Source of the DNA: Roseiarcus sp963770035
GTDB taxonomy: Bacteria > Pseudomonadota > Alphaproteobacteria > Rhizobiales > Beijerinckiaceae
Length of the DNA: 64,000 nucleotides
NCBI GenBank assembly: GCA_963770035.1
Contig: CAVYON010000002.1
Coordinates: 1-64,000, forward strand
Direction: 5' to 3'
Shown in pieces: positions 27,350 to 38,528 of the stretch. Positions within the stretch are counted from its first letter, which is position 1; every line of letters starts with the position of its first letter. The notes under the pieces were generated by a model that searched no databases, had not been told where the DNA came from, and saw only the letters and a program-made list of their open reading frames with translations. Position numbers and translations under genes: made by a program.

Positions 27350-28564
27350 ATGTCCAAGATCAAGGTCGTCAATCCGATTGTCGAACTGGACGGTGACGAG
27401 ATGACCCGGATCATCTGGCAGTTGATCCGCGACAAGCTCATCCATCCTTATCTCGACGTTGAACTTCAGTATTTCGATCTCTCGATCGAGCACCGCGATG
27501 CGACCGACGATCAGGTGACGATCGACGCCGCGCACGCGATCAAGTCCGCAGGCGTCGGCGTCAAATGCGCCACCATCACGCCCGATGAGGCGCGCGTTCG
27601 GGAGTTCCATCTCAAAGAGATGTGGAAGAGCCCGAACGGCACGATCCGCAACATCCTCGGCGGGGTGATTTTCCGCGAGCCGATCATCTGCAGGAACGTG
27701 CCGCGGCTGGTGCCGAGCTGGACGCAGCCGATCGTCATCGGCCGCCACGCCTATGGCGACCAGTACCGCGCGACCGATTTCACGGTCCCCGGCAGGGGAC
27801 GGCTCACCCTCCGGTTCGAGGGCGACGACGGCTCTGTGATCGAAAGGGAGGTGTTCAGCTTCCCCGGCCCCGGCGTCGCGATGGCGATGTACAACCTCGA
27901 CAACTCGATCCGCGACTTCGCCCGCGCGTCGCTGAACTACGGCCTGATGCGCAAGTATCCTGTGTACCTGTCGACCAAGAACACGATTCTCAAGGCCTAT
28001 GACGGGCGGTTCAAGGACATCTTCCAGGAGGTGTACGAGAGCGAGTTCAAGCCGAAGTTCGTCAGCCTCGGCATCGTCTACGAGCATCGCCTGATCGACG
28101 ACATGGTGGCCTCGGCGCTCAAGTGGTCGGGCGGCTATGTGTGGGCGTGCAAGAACTACGACGGCGACGTGCAGTCGGACACGGTGGCGCAGGGCTACGG
28201 GTCGCTGGGCCTGATGACCAGCGTGCTGATGACCCCGGACGGGCGAACGGTCGAAGCGGAGGCGGCGCACGGCACCGTGACCCGCCACTATCGCGAGCAC
28301 CAAAAGGGCCGCCAGACCTCGACCAACTCGATCGCCTCGATCTTCGCCTGGACCCGCGGCCTCGCCCATCGCGCCAAGCTCGACGGCAACGAGGCGCTCG
28401 CGCGGTTCGCCGCGACCCTCGAGAGAGTCTGTATCGAGACGGTCGAGGCGGGCTTCATGACCAAGGACCTGGCGCTGCTCGTCGGCCCCGAGCAAAGGTG
28501 GCTGTCGACCACCGGCTTCCTCGACAAGGTCGACGAGAACCTCAAGGCGGCGATGGCGGCCTGA
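27350..28564 (+). CDS. icd: NADP-dependent isocitrate dehydrogenase (dimeric type II)
   Basis: Icd oxidises isocitrate to 2-oxoglutarate and makes NADPH in the TCA cycle. It encodes 404 residues and starts MSKIKVVNPIVELDGDEMTRIIWQ, the eukaryote-like type found in many alphaproteobacteria, not the E. coli type. Substrate residues are in WKSPNGTIRNILGG and FREPI. The metal-binding Asp residues are in YEHRLIDDMVA and NYDGDVQSD. EAEAAHGTVTRHYREHQKG and TSTNSIASIFAW bind NADP. No frame damage. Its promoter must lie in the 159 bases shared with the divergent hydrolase. Confidence 0.96.
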   Translation: MSKIKVVNPIVELDGDEMTRIIWQLIRDKLIHPYLDVELQYFDLSIEHRDATDDQVTIDAAHAIKSAGVGVKCATITPDEARVREFHLKEMWKSPNGTIRNILGGVIFREPIICRNVPRLVPSWTQPIVIGRHAYGDQYRATDFTVPGRGRLTLRFEGDDGSVIEREVFSFPGPGVAMAMYNLDNSIRDFARASLNYGLMRKYPVYLSTKNTILKAYDGRFKDIFQEVYESEFKPKFVSLGIVYEHRLIDDMVASALKWSGGYVWACKNYDGDVQSDTVAQGYGSLGLMTSVLMTPDGRTVEAEAAHGTVTRHYREHQKGRQTSTNSIASIFAWTRGLAHRAKLDGNEALARFAATLERVCIETVEAGFMTKDLALLVGPEQRWLSTTGFLDKVDENLKAAMAA

Positions 28565-28624
28565 GGGCAGGCGCCCGGCGCGGCGATGGCGGGCCGGGTC
28601 GCTGACCGCCCCTGACCCAGACAC

Positions 28625-29779
28625 TCACGCCGCCGCCTCGGCGGGTTCTCGCCGTGGGATCAGCGCGGGCTCGAAGATGTGGGTCGCCAAGTGGCGCACC
28701 ACCGGTACGGCGACGCCGTCGCCCGTCAAATGATACGCCTCGTTGTAATTGGCCGGCAGCTTGTAACCGTCGGGCAGCCCCATAAGGCGTGCCGTCTCGC
28801 GCGGCGAGATCAGACGGGATCGAATCTTGTCGCCCTCGACGACGACAATAACCTGCCGGCTCGATCCGCCGGCCGGCGTGCGGAGGCAGCCGGCGACGTC
28901 GTCAAACCGAATCTCTGCACGTTGCGCTTTGCGACCGAACTCATCGAGCCGCGTTCTTTTGTAAACGGCGCCGACCGTTCGACGGCCGGAAGACTTCGCC
29001 GCGTCGAGCTTTTCACGATGAATATCGGTCATCATCCGCAGAAGTTTGGCCGTTTCGGCTGCTGTATGCCATTCAACCCCGTTCGGGTTCTCTTCGATCA
29101 AATCGCTAAAGGCAACATTGCGCTTTGTCGGTATCGGCAGGCTCCACCAAATCCACTTTTCCTTGATTTTGGGCGGCAAGCGGTCGAACGCGTCGATGAG
29201 CCCGCGGGGTCGCCATGGGCTTTGGCGCGAAGGGGCGGAATCGACCAAGCCCTCGTGGAAAAGCACATGGTCGCGAACGCCGACCACGAACAAACGCGGC
29301 CGCGAATGCGGAACAAAGTGCACGGCGTCTATAACCAAGGCGCCGAAGCGATAGCCGGCCTTGGCATAGGTTGAGCAGATCGCCGTGAAATCCTTGCCCG
29401 CACGCGAGGTCAGGGTTCCATAGACATTTTCAAGCACGACGAACGTTGGCGCCCTGCGCTCCTCGATCAACGCTTGCATGAGGCGCCAGAAGGGCCAGAA
29501 CGTGCCCGAGCGGTCGCCGTTGAGGCCCGCTCCAGCTCCGGCGAGAGATAAGTCCTGACAGGGGAACGACGCCCAGGCGAGATCGGCATGACCGGGCACG
29601 TCCGAGCTCTTGAGCTTTCCGACGTCACACTCTTTGAGAACCGCAGGCGTGGGCCAGTTCTTTTTGTAGATGGCGGTTTTCTTGAGATCGAACTCGTTGG
29701 CGAACAGGCAATTCCACGGGCTGCCTAGCCCCTCTCGCGCCATCCCGGCGCCGGCAAAAAACTCGTAGAAATTAGGCAC
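28625..29779 (-). CDS. DNA cytosine-5 methyltransferase (solitary)
   Basis: It encodes 384 residues. The order of motifs is the classical m5C one. Motif I is FFAGAGMAREGL, IV is SFPCQDLSLAG with nucleophile Cys74, VI is LENV with Glu117, VIII is VPHSRPRLFVVG (157-167), and IX/X ends with GDGVAVPVV. The variable target-recognition region lies between about 200 and 290. No restriction endonuclease or Vsr gene is adjacent, so this looks like an orphan methyltransferase. A small ribbon-helix-helix gene lies just upstream on the same strand and could control it. The gene converges with icd and sits in a patch with a toxin-antitoxin locus, suggesting acquisition. The target site cannot be predicted. 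Confidence 0.9.
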   Translation of the reverse strand: MPNFYEFFAGAGMAREGLGSPWNCLFANEFDLKKTAIYKKNWPTPAVLKECDVGKLKSSDVPGHADLAWASFPCQDLSLAGAGAGLNGDRSGTFWPFWRLMQALIEERRAPTFVVLENVYGTLTSRAGKDFTAICSTYAKAGYRFGALVIDAVHFVPHSRPRLFVVGVRDHVLFHEGLVDSAPSRQSPWRPRGLIDAFDRLPPKIKEKWIWWSLPIPTKRNVAFSDLIEENPNGVEWHTAAETAKLLRMMTDIHREKLDAAKSSGRRTVGAVYKRTRLDEFGRKAQRAEIRFDDVAGCLRTPAGGSSRQVIVVVEGDKIRSRLISPRETARLMGLPDGYKLPANYNEAYHLTGDGVAVPVVRHLATHIFEPALIPRREPAEAAA

Positions 29780-29801
29780 TCGGCGCTACCTATCTTTTTG
29801 C

Positions 29802-29951
29802 CTAGTCTTCACGCGCGAGCTTTTCGGCCACGGTTTCGGCAATCCAGGTGTTGCGTGACACCGTCCCCGCTCGGCGTTCGCATGCCGCGTCCACCGCAGT
29901 CAAAATGTCCAAGGTGAGGCGAAAGTTCATTCGCTGAACGCTTGCAGGCAT
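29802..29951 (-). CDS. Small ribbon-helix-helix DNA-binding protein
   Basis: From ATG 29951 it has 49 residues: MPASVQRMNFRLTLDIL, then TAVDAACERRAGTVSRNTWIAETVAEKLARED. The short strand NFRLTLDILTAVDAACERR followed by SRNTWIAETVAEKL is the ribbon-helix-helix pattern of CopG/Arc-type regulators and antitoxins. The frame is open to 30080 (92 residues), but the extension covers three evenly spaced TGGCGCC repeats that look like an operator, so the shorter form is favoured. No clear ribosome site decides. It is 22 bases upstream of the methyltransferase and may act as its controller. Confidence 0.55.
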   Translation of the reverse strand: MPASVQRMNFRLTLDILTAVDAACERRAGTVSRNTWIAETVAEKLARED

Positions 29952-29968
29952 TTTTAGAATCGCTCTTA

Positions 29969-29998
29969 TGGCGCCCGATTTGGCGCCAGTTTGGCGCC
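29969..29998. promoter_or_regulatory. Three evenly spaced TGGCGCC repeats, candidate RHH operator
   Basis: Copies at 29969-29975, 29981-29987 and 29992-29998 are spaced 12 and 11 bases apart, about one helical turn. The second copy lies in the 8-bp palindrome TGGCGCCA. Ribbon-helix-helix proteins typically bind such phased sites. It lies just upstream of the favoured RHH start. Confidence 0.45.
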
Positions 29999-30118
29999 TT
30001 ACGCAATGCGCGTGCAATTCCACGGCGTCAGAAATGGTTAATAACTGGCGCTTCTCTGCCTTAAGGGTTTCGACTGACATGAGAACGTAATAGAGAACAA
30101 CAACTCAGCTCGGTCTCT

Positions 30119-30154
30119 TTGACAAATCCACAAATCTGGCTATAGTCTAGCCAG
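30119..30154 (+). promoter_or_regulatory. Promoter and palindromic operator of the toxin-antitoxin locus
   Basis: TTGACA (30119-30124) and TATAGT (30141-30146) are separated by 16 bases. The palindrome CTGGCTATAGTCTAGCCAG (30136-30154) covers the -10 element and ends one base before the ATG at 30156. Transcription would begin within a few bases of the ATG, giving an almost leaderless message, and a bound repressor would block the polymerase. Confidence 0.65.
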
Positions 30155-30155
30155 A

Positions 30156-30449
30156 ATGCCGTTCGACATCATCCTCGCCCCCGAAGCTGTCGACGACCTT
30201 AAGCGCTTGAAAGCGCACGTTCGGGCGGCCGTGCGCGTTGCGCTCGAAACACATCTCAGGCACGAGCCCGAGAAAACGAGCCGCAGCCGGATCAAGCGAT
30301 TGCGGGGACTGCGCCGACCGCAATACAGGCTTAGGGTCGACGATATCAGGGTGCTCTATGATGTTTCCGGCACGACGGTCGAAATTTTGGCGATCGTGTC
30401 CAAATCGGAGGCCGAGTCATGGCTCGCACAATTCGGAAGCCCGGAGTGA
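30156..30449 (+). CDS. RelE/ParE-family toxin
   Basis: It encodes 97 residues, the typical size. The pattern FDIILAPEAVDDLKRLKAHVRAAVRVALETHL, then RIKRLRGLRRPQYRLRVDDIRVLYDVSGTTVEILAIVSK, is the RelE/ParE fold, whose members cleave mRNA at the ribosome or poison gyrase. The conserved basic and YRLR-like segment is present. The gene order is toxin then antitoxin, and its 3' end overlaps the antitoxin by 31 bases. The start has no ribosome site because the promoter abuts the ATG. Which toxin activity it has cannot be told from sequence. Confidence 0.85.
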   Translation: MPFDIILAPEAVDDLKRLKAHVRAAVRVALETHLRHEPEKTSRSRIKRLRGLRRPQYRLRVDDIRVLYDVSGTTVEILAIVSKSEAESWLAQFGSPE

Positions 30450-30694
30450 AGGAAGTTCCCCTCTCCGAAATCAAGGATGATTTATCTCGCTATCTTCGCG
30501 AAGCGGAGACGCAGGAGATCGTGATCACGCGGCACGGCAAACCAGCCGGCGTGTTGATCGGCTTCGAGTCGGAAGAGGAATGGTTCGACTACCGTCTCGA
30601 ACATGATGAGCGTTTCCTGCGGCGAATTGAACAGGCGCGTAACAGTCTGCGCGCTGGACGCGGAGTGAGGCTGGAGGACGTCGAGACGGAGTAG
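30419..30694 (+). CDS. Phd/YefM-like antitoxin
   Basis: It encodes 91 residues. VKEVPLSEIKDDLSRYLREAETQEIVITRHGKPAGVLIGF is the Phd/YefM DNA-binding fold. The C-terminal half (EEEWFDYRLEHDERFLRRIEQARNSL) is the helical part that would wrap the toxin. It starts inside the toxin gene (31-base overlap), so the two are co-translated. The complex probably represses through the palindrome at 30136-30154. The cognate pair is inferred from position. Confidence 0.85.
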   Translation: MARTIRKPGVKEVPLSEIKDDLSRYLREAETQEIVITRHGKPAGVLIGFESEEEWFDYRLEHDERFLRRIEQARNSLRAGRGVRLEDVETE

Positions 30695-30983
30695 GCGCCC
30701 ATCGCCATCAGATCGAAACGCTTGCGGCGTCGTGGTCGATTGACCGGCAAGGCGATCGTGCTGTGGCGGGCTCTTTCATAGCGTCACGGCGAAGCAGTAG
30801 CGCCCATCTTCATCGGCCGTGGCGCGCCCGACAGTATGAAATCGGGCACTCTTATGTCATTGTTTCGCCAATTGATATGTAGGAACAGGTAACCGCGTCG
30901 TAGTGGTCGCTTTCGAAAAGCGGACTGCGGCGGCGAGCAAGCAACCCTTTGAGCTGAATCAGACAATGTGGTGAGGAAATCGG

Positions 30984-31160
30984 GTGACCAAGATTCTCGA
31001 TCTTGTCGATCCAGAATACCGAGATCTCGTCGCTCGCAAACTGATCGGCCGTGACGAGATGTCCCGCCTCGAGGGCAACATCGCGTTCTATGGGGGATCA
31101 TTCGACCCTCCGCACAACGGGCACGCCGCAGTGACGGAGTCTGCGCTCATTAGTCTAAAC
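30984..31160 (+). pseudogene. Truncated nicotinate-nucleotide adenylyltransferase-like gene
   Basis: From GTG 30984 the frame has a leader (TKILDLVDPEYRDLVARKLIG), then SRLEGNIAFYGGSFDPPHNGHAAVTESALI. GGSFDPPHNGH is the nucleotide-binding T/HxGH loop of NadD-type adenylyltransferases. After about 31150 the similarity stops, and the frame runs on into the 3' end of the convergent PEP-CTERM gene. The remaining three quarters of the enzyme are absent, so this is a fragment cut by recombination. A functional nadD must lie elsewhere. Confidence 0.6.
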
Positions 31161-32282
31161 CGCCCTCGCCCGGCGATGCGCCGCAAAGCCTAACCCAGCG
31201 AAGCCGAGCAGCATCATCGCCCAGGTCGAGGGCTCGGGGAAGCCCTCGACATTTAGGGAGCTAATTCCTATCACTGTCCCGGCGTCGTTGATGCCGTAGG
31301 CGTAGCTTGTTGCAAATGCCCAGCTCGGTGGCGGCAGGCTTCCGAGGTCTATCACCTGCCCACGGCTCCATTCGGTGGCGATTATATGCTGGTTGTCCAC
31401 ACTGCCGTCTGCGCCGATCTTCCCATAGCTGTAACCGACGATTTGCCCGGCGTCGTTGATGGCAGTGGCGGTGCTGGACGCGTACCCCGGCAAACTTCCC
31501 AAGTTGATAACCTGATCATCGCTCCACTCGATCGCGGTCGAATAGCCGCCGAAACTGCTGTATCCTACGATTTGTCCGGCGTTGTTGATGGCGGCGGCAA
31601 TGCCGCCATAGCTGCCTGAAAGACCGCCTAGGTCGATGACTTGGCCGTTGCTCCATTCCGTGGCCCCGCTCCCGATACGTACTCCGACGATCTGTCCGGC
31701 ATCGTTGATGCCGTAGGCCATCCCGGGCCCGAGGTCGATCACCTGACCATTGCTCCACTCGGTGGCAGTTGTGACGTAACCCACATAGCCATAGTTGCCG
31801 CCACCCTCATTGACATAGTGGCCGCCAGTAAAGCTGAGCCCGACCATCTGCCCGGCGTTGTTGATGGCGGTGGCGTAGCCGCTATAGCTGCCCGCGAGCC
31901 GACCCATGTCGATACCTTGCCCGCCACTCCATTCGGTAGCGCTGCTAACGGTCTGCCAGCCGTAGGCCCCCATATAGACCAAACTTAAACTGCCTCCAGC
32001 GATTTGCCCGACGTTGTTGATGGCCTTGGCGCCGCTTCTAAGGCTCCCAGGCGGGCCACCGAGGTTGATCATCTGACCGTTGCTCCACTCGATGACGCCG
32101 CCGGTGCCGTCTCCGACGATCTGCCCGGCATCGTTGATGCCGTAGGCGTAGCCGGGCCCGAGGTCGATCACCTGACCGTTGCTCCACTCGGTAACTAATT
32201 GAGCATTCGCCGGAGCGATTGACCCGCCAATCAGCAGACATAGTGCCAAAATAGCGACTTTGGATGCCTTGAACTGCAACAT
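31155..32282 (-). CDS. HAF-repeat PEP-CTERM secreted protein
   Basis: From ATG 32282 (GGAGGGG five bases upstream) it encodes 375 residues. The signal peptide is SKVAILALCLLIGGSIAPANA. Seven or so tandem units follow, each like TEWSNGQVIDLGPG.YAYGINDAGQIVG, the HAF extracellular-repeat pattern. The C-terminus is PEPSTWAMMLLGFAGLGFAAHRR: a PEP-CTERM signal of Pro-Glu-Pro, hydrophobic helix and Arg cluster, normally cut by an exosortase as the protein goes to the cell surface or matrix. The repeats are also visible at DNA level, such as the recurring GATCTGCCCGGC and CCGTTGCTCCA. No exosortase or polysaccharide gene is in the window. The 3' end abuts the nadD fragment. Confidence 0.85.
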   Translation of the reverse strand: MLQFKASKVAILALCLLIGGSIAPANAQLVTEWSNGQVIDLGPGYAYGINDAGQIVGDGTGGVIEWSNGQMINLGGPPGSLRSGAKAINNVGQIAGGSLSLVYMGAYGWQTVSSATEWSGGQGIDMGRLAGSYSGYATAINNAGQMVGLSFTGGHYVNEGGGNYGYVGYVTTATEWSNGQVIDLGPGMAYGINDAGQIVGVRIGSGATEWSNGQVIDLGGLSGSYGGIAAAINNAGQIVGYSSFGGYSTAIEWSDDQVINLGSLPGYASSTATAINDAGQIVGYSYGKIGADGSVDNQHIIATEWSRGQVIDLGSLPPPSWAFATSYAYGINDAGTVIGISSLNVEGFPEPSTWAMMLLGFAGLGFAAHRRARAV

Positions 32283-32625
32283 CGACCCCTCCATCCCGTC
32301 GGGAACTGTCGCTCGCGATCAAGGGCAGTTGTCATCGTTAATCGAGGCGAGTATTGATCGCCGTCAACTCTGCGTCAACCGCCGATCTAGCGGGTCAGAT
32401 CCTTGAACCTCACCCCGCACGGCCGGGAGAAGTCCGCCCGAGCGGTCAAGGCGACCTTCGGCCCGTCCCCCCCGCAACTCCTCACCGTCCCCGCCTCCGC
32501 GTAACGCCCTGTCAAACCCCGCCTTTTCGGCCGAGGGCGACAAATGCTTTGGAAAAAGCAATGTTCATGCTATGTTCTTTCCGTTTAGGCAAAGAGGGCC
32601 GCCACCGGCGGCCGGCGAGGACGGC

Positions 32626-33411
32626 ATGGACGAGACGACGAGGGGACACACCACCACCTTCACCCGGGCGGCGCGGACGCGGCGCATGCTCGACTGCCTG
32701 CGCGAGGGCTGGAGCTACCGCGACGTCGCCAGCGTGGAGGGGCTTTCGGAGCGGCGGGTGCGGCAGATCGTCGGCGCGCATCTCAGGCGCTTCGAGCCGG
32801 TCGACGAGGACATCCACGCCGCCCTGCAGGTCGAGCGGCTGGGCTTCGCCGTCAAAATGGCGGGCGAGGCGCTGGCGAAGGGCGACATCCGGGCGATCGC
32901 GCCGTACATCAAGGCGATCGATCGGCTCGACGCCTATCAGACGCGCGCCCGCAAGGCCGCGCCGCAGCCGTCGCACGAGGGCGACGCGCTGGTGGTCAAG
33001 ATGCTCGTCGACCGGATCGAGCGCGGCGTCAAAGCCGAGATGGCGGCGGCGGCGGCGGCCGCATCGCCCGACCCGGTCGCCGCGCAGAACCCCGTCATCG
33101 AGGCCGAGCCCGCGCCGCCGCCGATCGAGCCGGAGATCCCGGTCGCCGCCGAGGCGCCCGCAACCGCAGCCGCGCCTGTTCCGCCGCCGCCAGAGTCGGA
33201 CACCAACCTCGACGTCGCGCCGCCGCCCGCCTGCTGGGCTCGGCCGTCCCCGCGGCAAGCCGGGCTGGAGAGGCCGCTCCACGTGCCGTCGTGGCTCGCC
33301 GTCGGGGCGCCGCTCGCCCCGCCGCCCCCGGCGCCGGTCGCCGCGCCTTTGGCGCAGCCGAACATGTCGAACTTCGCAATGACGAATTATAGCCCGATTC
33401 TCTGGCCGTAA
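32626..33411 (+). CDS. HTH protein with proline/alanine-rich tail
   Basis: From ATG 32626, with GCGAGGA upstream, it encodes 261 residues. The N-terminus (RAARTRRMLDCLREGWSYRDVASVEGLSERRVRQIVGAHLRRF) is a sigma-like or terminase-type helix-turn-helix. Then follow charged helices (LGFAVKMAGEALAKGDIRAIAPYIKAIDRLDAYQTRARK) and a long Pro/Ala-rich disordered stretch. The tail ends NYSPILWP. The design resembles the broken HTH gene at 19053-19840 (HTH, two helices, low complexity), although the sequences differ. Function is unknown; a DNA-binding role is likely. Confidence 0.6.
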   Translation: MDETTRGHTTTFTRAARTRRMLDCLREGWSYRDVASVEGLSERRVRQIVGAHLRRFEPVDEDIHAALQVERLGFAVKMAGEALAKGDIRAIAPYIKAIDRLDAYQTRARKAAPQPSHEGDALVVKMLVDRIERGVKAEMAAAAAAASPDPVAAQNPVIEAEPAPPPIEPEIPVAAEAPATAAAPVPPPPESDTNLDVAPPPACWARPSPRQAGLERPLHVPSWLAVGAPLAPPPPAPVAAPLAQPNMSNFAMTNYSPILWP

Positions 33412-34054
33412 CGCATTGATAAGTCACGATCCGCGGAAATTTTTTGCAACTTTTTGAAGCCCATGGAAATTTTTGGAAGGCGTGGCGGAAAGAAAGTGAA
33501 GCTTTTGGCAGCCGTTTGAAGGAAAGGGAACGCGCGCCGGCGCCGGACGCCGTTGCCAAGACGTCCTGAACGACGCCTATCCGCGGCGCCATAAGAGCCC
33601 GGCCCGACTGGCGGCGCGCGTCAACCAGATCGAAGGGAGGCGACATCCTCCCCCTTGTGGGGGAGGGTTGGGGAGGGGGGTCGCGCCGCCCTATCATCGC
33701 AAGGAGCGAGACCCTCAATTTGCCAGGTCGGCGAGACCCCCCACCCTGTCCCGCCCCCACAAGGCTACGGGATGCACACATCTTTTAAGCGGTCGGGCTC
33801 CGCTCAACGGCGGCTGGCGTCCCCGCCCCCCTTGTGGGGGCGGGACAGGGTGGGGGGTCGCGCTCACTTGTCATCTGGCGCTGGAAGGGCTCCGAACTGT
33901 CCGAGTTCGGCGCGACCCCCCTCCTCGATCCTCCCCCACAAGGGGGGAGGAAGCCGCCCTCCAAGCGTGGGGCATGGCGGCAGAGGGCTGCGGGAGATGT
34001 GTGCATCCCGTAGCCCACAAGGGGGGAAGGAGAACGGCTCACGTCACTAGCGGC
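33412..34054. repeat. Array of inverted CTTGTGGGG-type repeats
   Basis: No protein gene is supported in these 640 bases. Related G/C blocks with the core CTTGTGGGGG (or its complement) occur at about 33652, 33749, 33829, 33936 and 34015, in alternating orientation. An inner pair of perfect 21-bp arms (GGCTACGGGATGCACACATCT at 33763-33783 and its complement at 33995-34015) bounds about 250 bases. Together they would fold into nested hairpins. The look is that of Rhizobiales intergenic palindromic elements, here stacked. The left part 33412-33640 shows nothing. Confidence 0.7.
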
Positions 34055-35251
34055 CTAGCCAAGCTCCTCGGCGACCAGGCTTACCCAATAGGCGGCGCCG
34101 AGGGTCAGGATCGCGTCGTTGAAGTCGTATTCCGGCGTGTGAACATAGTGGTAGGAGCCATCCGCTTCGACGCCGTTGCCGATCATGATGAACGAGCCGG
34201 GCTTCTTCTCCAGCATGAAGGCGAAGTCTTCCGATCCGGTGACGAGCGGCGCTTCGCCAATGACCGCGCGTTCGCCGACCACCGCGCGCGCCGCCGCCAG
34301 CGAGACGTCGGTCTGCTTAGCGTGGGTGACGAGCGGCGGATAACGTCGGTCGTAGTCCACCTCCGCCGAGCAGCCATAGGTCGCGGCCGAGGCTTCGGCG
34401 AGGGCCTTCAGCCGCTTCTCGATCAGATCGCGGACGGCGGGGCTATAGGAGCGCGCCGTGCCGCAGACGAGCGCTTCGGCCGGGATGATGTTCGGCGCCT
34501 CGCGGTGGCCGGCCGCGATATGGCCGACGCTCACCACCGCGACGTCCGTCGCCGGCACGTTGCGGCTGACGATGGTCTGGATCGCGCCGATGAACTGGCC
34601 GACCGCGAGGGTCGAATCGGTCGCCATGTGGGCCCCGGCGCCGCCGTGGCCGCCTGTGCCGCGGAACGCAACTTCCCAGGTGTCGCTGGCCGCCATGAAC
34701 GGGCCCTTGCGCGTGCCGAACATGCCCGCCGGCATGCCCGGAGCGTTGTGCATGCCGTAAACGGCGTCGACCGGGAAGCGGGTGAACAGCCCCTCGTCGA
34801 CCATCGCCTTGCCGCCGCCCTGGCCTTCCTCGGCCGGCTGGAAGATCACGTGCACCGTTCCGGCGAAGTCCGGCTTTTCGGCAAGGCGCCGGGCGGCGCC
34901 GAGCAGCATGGTGGTATGGCCGTCGTGGCCGCACGCGTGCATCTTGCCGGGAACGATCGAACGATAGACGCGCCCGGTCGCCTCATGGACGTTGAGCGCG
35001 TCGAGGTCGGCGCGCAGGCCGATGGCCCGCTCGCCCTGGCGATTGCCGCGGATCGTCCCAACGACGCCGGTCTTGGCGATCCCTTCAGCCACCTCGATTC
35101 CCCAGCCGCGCAACGTGTCGGCGACGAGCTTGGCCGTACGGGTCTCCTCGAAACCGGTTTCGGGATGGCGATGGATGTCGCGCCGGATAGCGATCAGCTC
35201 CGGCTCGTAGGCCTTGAGCTCGTTGACGAGGCCTGAGCGTTCGGCGGTCAT
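34055..35251 (-). CDS. M20-family amidohydrolase (hippurate hydrolase-like)
   Basis: From ATG 35251, with GGAGGAC seven bases upstream, it encodes 398 residues. It belongs to the M20/M40 metallo-aminoacylase group. The opening IRRDIHRHPETGFEE, the metal-binding GKMHACGHDGHTTMLLGAARRL and the catalytic FQPAEEGQGGGKAM are typical. The dimerisation lid starts around TWEVAFRGTGGHGGAGAHMATD. The family removes acyl groups from amino acids such as hippurate or N-acyl forms. It lies 40 bases downstream of alaS on the same strand and is probably co-transcribed. The substrate is unknown. Confidence 0.88.
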   Translation of the reverse strand: MTAERSGLVNELKAYEPELIAIRRDIHRHPETGFEETRTAKLVADTLRGWGIEVAEGIAKTGVVGTIRGNRQGERAIGLRADLDALNVHEATGRVYRSIVPGKMHACGHDGHTTMLLGAARRLAEKPDFAGTVHVIFQPAEEGQGGGKAMVDEGLFTRFPVDAVYGMHNAPGMPAGMFGTRKGPFMAASDTWEVAFRGTGGHGGAGAHMATDSTLAVGQFIGAIQTIVSRNVPATDVAVVSVGHIAAGHREAPNIIPAEALVCGTARSYSPAVRDLIEKRLKALAEASAATYGCSAEVDYDRRYPPLVTHAKQTDVSLAAARAVVGERAVIGEAPLVTGSEDFAFMLEKKPGSFIMIGNGVEADGSYHYVHTPEYDFNDAILTLGAAYWVSLVAEELG

Positions 35252-35291
35252 GCAAATGTCCTCCATCGGTAACTTCGGGCGGCGCCTTTCG

Positions 35292-37958
<2,667 letters not shown>

Positions 37959-38147
37959 GAAGACCTTGCCCTTGGCGGGATTTCTCAAAGGGCTTTCTAG
38001 ATCAAGGGCTCGCGGGAAGCCAACGGGAATCGCGGCGGGGCGTCTCACGCGATCGCCTGGACCTGCGGAGCGAGCGCAACTGGGAAGATAGCGCGCATTC
38101 TGTCTACGCCCGAAGGCGCCAAGCCAAAGCGCTGCGACGAGAACCTC

Positions 38148-38231
38148 ATCCTGAGCTTGTCGAAGGATGATCCAGGGGGCGAGGGCGCCGGTGCGCGCTG
38201 GAGCGTCCTTCGACAAGCTCAGGACGAGGGC
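38148..38231. repeat. Inverted pair of interspersed repeats
   Basis: TCATCCTGAGCTTGTCGAAG at about 38149 and its near-perfect complement, beginning TCCTTCGACAAGCTCAGGACG, near 38210 face each other. This is a repeat seen many times in alphaproteobacterial genomes. The rest of the 37959-38528 spacer holds the promoters of alaS and the deacetylase gene and no further gene. Confidence 0.75.
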
Positions 38232-38528
38232 CGAGTGTGTCGGGTTGGGAGTGACCTGCGCCCGAAGGCGTCGGCGCGAACAGGCGGCGCCGATCACAAA
38301 GTCTATCGCCGACTTTGCGCATTGCATCGTTCGAGCGCGAGGTCTATGGGGCGCTCGCGTCGTCAGAACGGCCGGAGCTCGGTCCGCAATCCGAGACGAA
38401 CGTCAGGCGAGTGGCGGGCGCGCCGGAAGCCTTCCGGCGATCGGACATTGAACTGATGGACATTCCCGGCCATCGGGGGGAGAGTGCGACGGGATGGGGA
38501 AGCGCGTTTGCCCAGGTAGGACTCCCGA

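Noticed and set aside
33650..34030. CRISPR array
   Set aside because: The repeats alternate in orientation, differ in length and have no regular spacers.
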